Position numbers and translations under genes: made by a program. DNA of 64,000 nucleotides from Letharia columbiana (taxonomy: Eukaryota > Ascomycota > Lecanoromycetes > Lecanorales > Parmeliaceae): NCBI RefSeq assembly GCF_014066305.1, contig NW_023501037.1:1178501-1242500 (forward strand). The letters are read 5' to 3'. Under the pieces are notes generated by a model. The model saw nothing but the letters and a program-made list of their open reading frames with translations, was not told the origin of the DNA and did not search any database. Position 1 is the stretch's first letter. Each line of letters opens with the position of its first letter. Positions 62,608 to 64,000 of the stretch are shown here, in pieces.

Positions 62608-64000
62608 CTAAATGCTTACACCACCCCTACCCTCTCGGGCCTTCGAAAATTGGTAAACCAAGCCCAAGATACCACCAGGCCCTCTATCATCATTTGTTGC
62701 CTGGACGTCTTCATCGCCATTCTCATCCAGAGTACCAGCACGAGTCGTCTTCCACGATTCACCCAGATGGCTATCGTCTGCCGCACCTTCACTACCATCG
62801 GCGCCCAAGCGTCCATCATTCTCCCGCAGAGCCTCTTCCTCGTCTTCCAAAGGATCCTGAAGTGGCTTGGTTGTCGTCCGCAATCGAGACTGGGTGCCAA
62901 ATCTACGCTGCGTCCTTGGACCAGTAGGTGCAGGCTGGTGTTGAGGATCCAACAAGATGGAAGCCATAGGTGATGCATGATCGCCTGTAGGAGCGAATCT
63001 CGGATTACGTTGGTGCACCAATTGTTGTCCTGCCGTTACGCCGGACAAGGCTGATCGGGTGGGAGCTCGCTTGTGGCGATCTGCTCTCGCTGGTCTGCTT
63101 AGAGCTGGCCCATGAACTTCGGCAGTTAGAGTTGGGGACATCAGGCCTGGGAATACGGGGGGTACATGGAAGCTTGACCTAGTCGTTGGATGGAGGAAAG
63201 GTGCCCCAGGCCGTTGATTGGTCACATAGTTGTCGATGAAGCCGTAGTATGAAGCTAGCATTTTGCCATCCTTGGTCGAATAGTATTCCTCGCGGAGATC
63301 CTGCGCTGCTTCACCATCTAGGGGGGCAGTGTTGTTGCCTCCTTTCTTGAAGTCAAACACTGCAAAAGAGCAGACGTATCCGAGTCCATCAACATGGACC
63401 GTGAACTCGCGGAAGAAGTCTATAAGCCGATCACTGCATTTTGGGAGGCTGAACCAGAGTATCAAGGGCGTGATGATAATGCTGAGGATCTCTTCCAGAA
63501 AGATTATCAACTTCATTTTGTAGAGCGTAGCAAACTCCGCACGTACTTCGTTGGTATGGAGTCGATCTCGCCAATGGTTTGGGAGATAGTGCGTGTATTC
63601 CGCAACATTATTGAGAGCGTACTCGGGATCGAAGACAAGGTTCTCCTCAGGCACAATGCCTCTAGCGACGGCCCAGACAGTCCCAAAGACGCCGAGGTAA
63701 AATAGGACTGTGCGTTCGGGCGTGATCTCGAATGTCAGGAATAACTCCGGATCAATGACAGAGGCCAGGGCGAGAACGGAAGCCAGGGCACCGGTGACGA
63801 ATGCAACAAATCTTGAAATCTGAATCGTTTTGTCCTTGGGAAACTGCTCGAGGTAACGTGAAGCAAAGGGGTATGACATGTTGACGCGTCGCTGAAATAG
63901 GTGCCAGAGCTCATTGAACTCTCGAAATTTCCACTCCGCCAGCGGAGTATATTGACGAGACCCGATCTGAGAAGGGTTGCGTTGATACTCATTGAAATAG
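62608..64000 (-). CDS. ATG9: Autophagy scramblase Atg9, C-terminal half (5' part off the right edge)
   Basis: Open without interruption from the window edge to the stop at 62,608: 464 codons. Seen: [20 protein letters not shown] and [17 protein letters not shown], membrane segments around [36 protein letters not shown] and [21 protein letters not shown], then [23 protein letters not shown]. All are diagnostic for the conserved Atg9 core. The last ~200 residues are poorly conserved and probably disordered, as usual in filamentous fungi. Atg9 vesicles supply lipid for autophagosome growth, and Atg9 moves lipids between leaflets. The Met at 63,879 is internal, not the start: the frame is open and conserved upstream of it. 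Confidence 0.96.
   Translation of the reverse strand, partial: YFNEYQRNPSQIGSRQYTPLAEWKFREFNELWHLFQRRVNMSYPFASRYLEQFPKDKTIQISRFVAFVTGALASVLALASVIDPELFLTFEITPERTVLFYLGVFGTVWAVARGIVPEENLVFDPEYALNNVAEYTHYLPNHWRDRLHTNEVRAEFATLYKMKLIIFLEEILSIIITPLILWFSLPKCSDRLIDFFREFTVHVDGLGYVCSFAVFDFKKGGNNTAPLDGEAAQDLREEYYSTKDGKMLASYYGFIDNYVTNQRPGAPFLHPTTRSSFHVPPVFPGLMSPTLTAEVHGPALSRPARADRHKRAPTRSALSGVTAGQQLVHQRNPRFAPTGDHASPMASILLDPQHQPAPTGPRTQRRFGTQSRLRTTTKPLQDPLEDEEEALRENDGRLGADGSEGAADDSHLGESWKTTRAGTLDENGDEDVQATNDDRGPGGILGLVYQFSKAREGRGGVSI

Noticed and set aside
63735..63992. Met at 63,879 and an alternative 85-codon frame as the start of the last gene
   Set aside because: Conserved Atg9 sequence continues upstream in the same frame to the window edge, so the Met is internal and the other frame is a shadow.

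Overview
The window looks like nuclear DNA of a filamentous ascomycete (Pezizomycotina). Most genes carry short introns of about 45-70 nt with GT...AG borders. The gene content is typical of moulds: type I polyketide synthases, a Zn2Cys6 regulator, a Chs4-type chitin synthase activator, NB-ARC/TPR proteins and a Tpo1-like MFS pump. I could not place it to genus. Exon coordinates come from reading frames and splice consensus by eye; in every multi-exon gene reported as intact the exons sum to a whole number of codons.

Left part (1-15,500) is a graveyard of secondary-metabolism genes. A highly reducing PKS (minus, running off the left edge) and a non-reducing PKS (minus, 8,713-11,609) are both broken. 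They have lost whole catalytic blocks as well as suffering stops and frameshifts: the AT core and the DH-to-ER block in the first, KS-AT in the second. Beside them lie half of a multicopper oxidase and a short NAD(P)-binding (NmrA-like) remnant joined to the tail of a cytochrome P450. This set fits a decayed dual-PKS cluster. Between the two PKS relics sit an intact F-box-type gene and a ~0.6 kb AT-rich element with long imperfect terminal inverted repeats, probably a non-autonomous DNA transposon.

Middle part (16,194-44,019) is mostly intact conserved genes: RNA polymerase III largest subunit (RPC1), a BTB protein with a decayed tandem copy, a Sas2-type MYST acetyltransferase, a conserved fungal protein of unknown role, a PhzF-family protein divergent from an ER glycoprotein folding sensor (UGGT, ending RDEL), a CCCH zinc-finger protein, the meiotic factor HOP2, and a Sel1-repeat chitin synthase activator whose C-terminal CaaX box is made only by splicing.

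Right part (44,020-64,000) starts with two decayed NB-ARC/TPR fragments in opposite orientations. It continues with an MFS exporter and a Zn2Cys6 regulator on the same strand, the CHL1/DDX11 Fe-S helicase, a Sap1/spastin-like AAA ATPase with an MIT-like N-terminus, a mitoferrin (Mrs3/4) carrier, and the C-terminal half of ATG9 running off the right edge.

The most unusual signals are the very small exons: a 5-nt exon inside the Walker A motif of CHL1, consecutive 10-nt and 13-nt exons in HOP2, and the 12-nt last exon that supplies three residues of the CVIM box of the Chs4 homologue.
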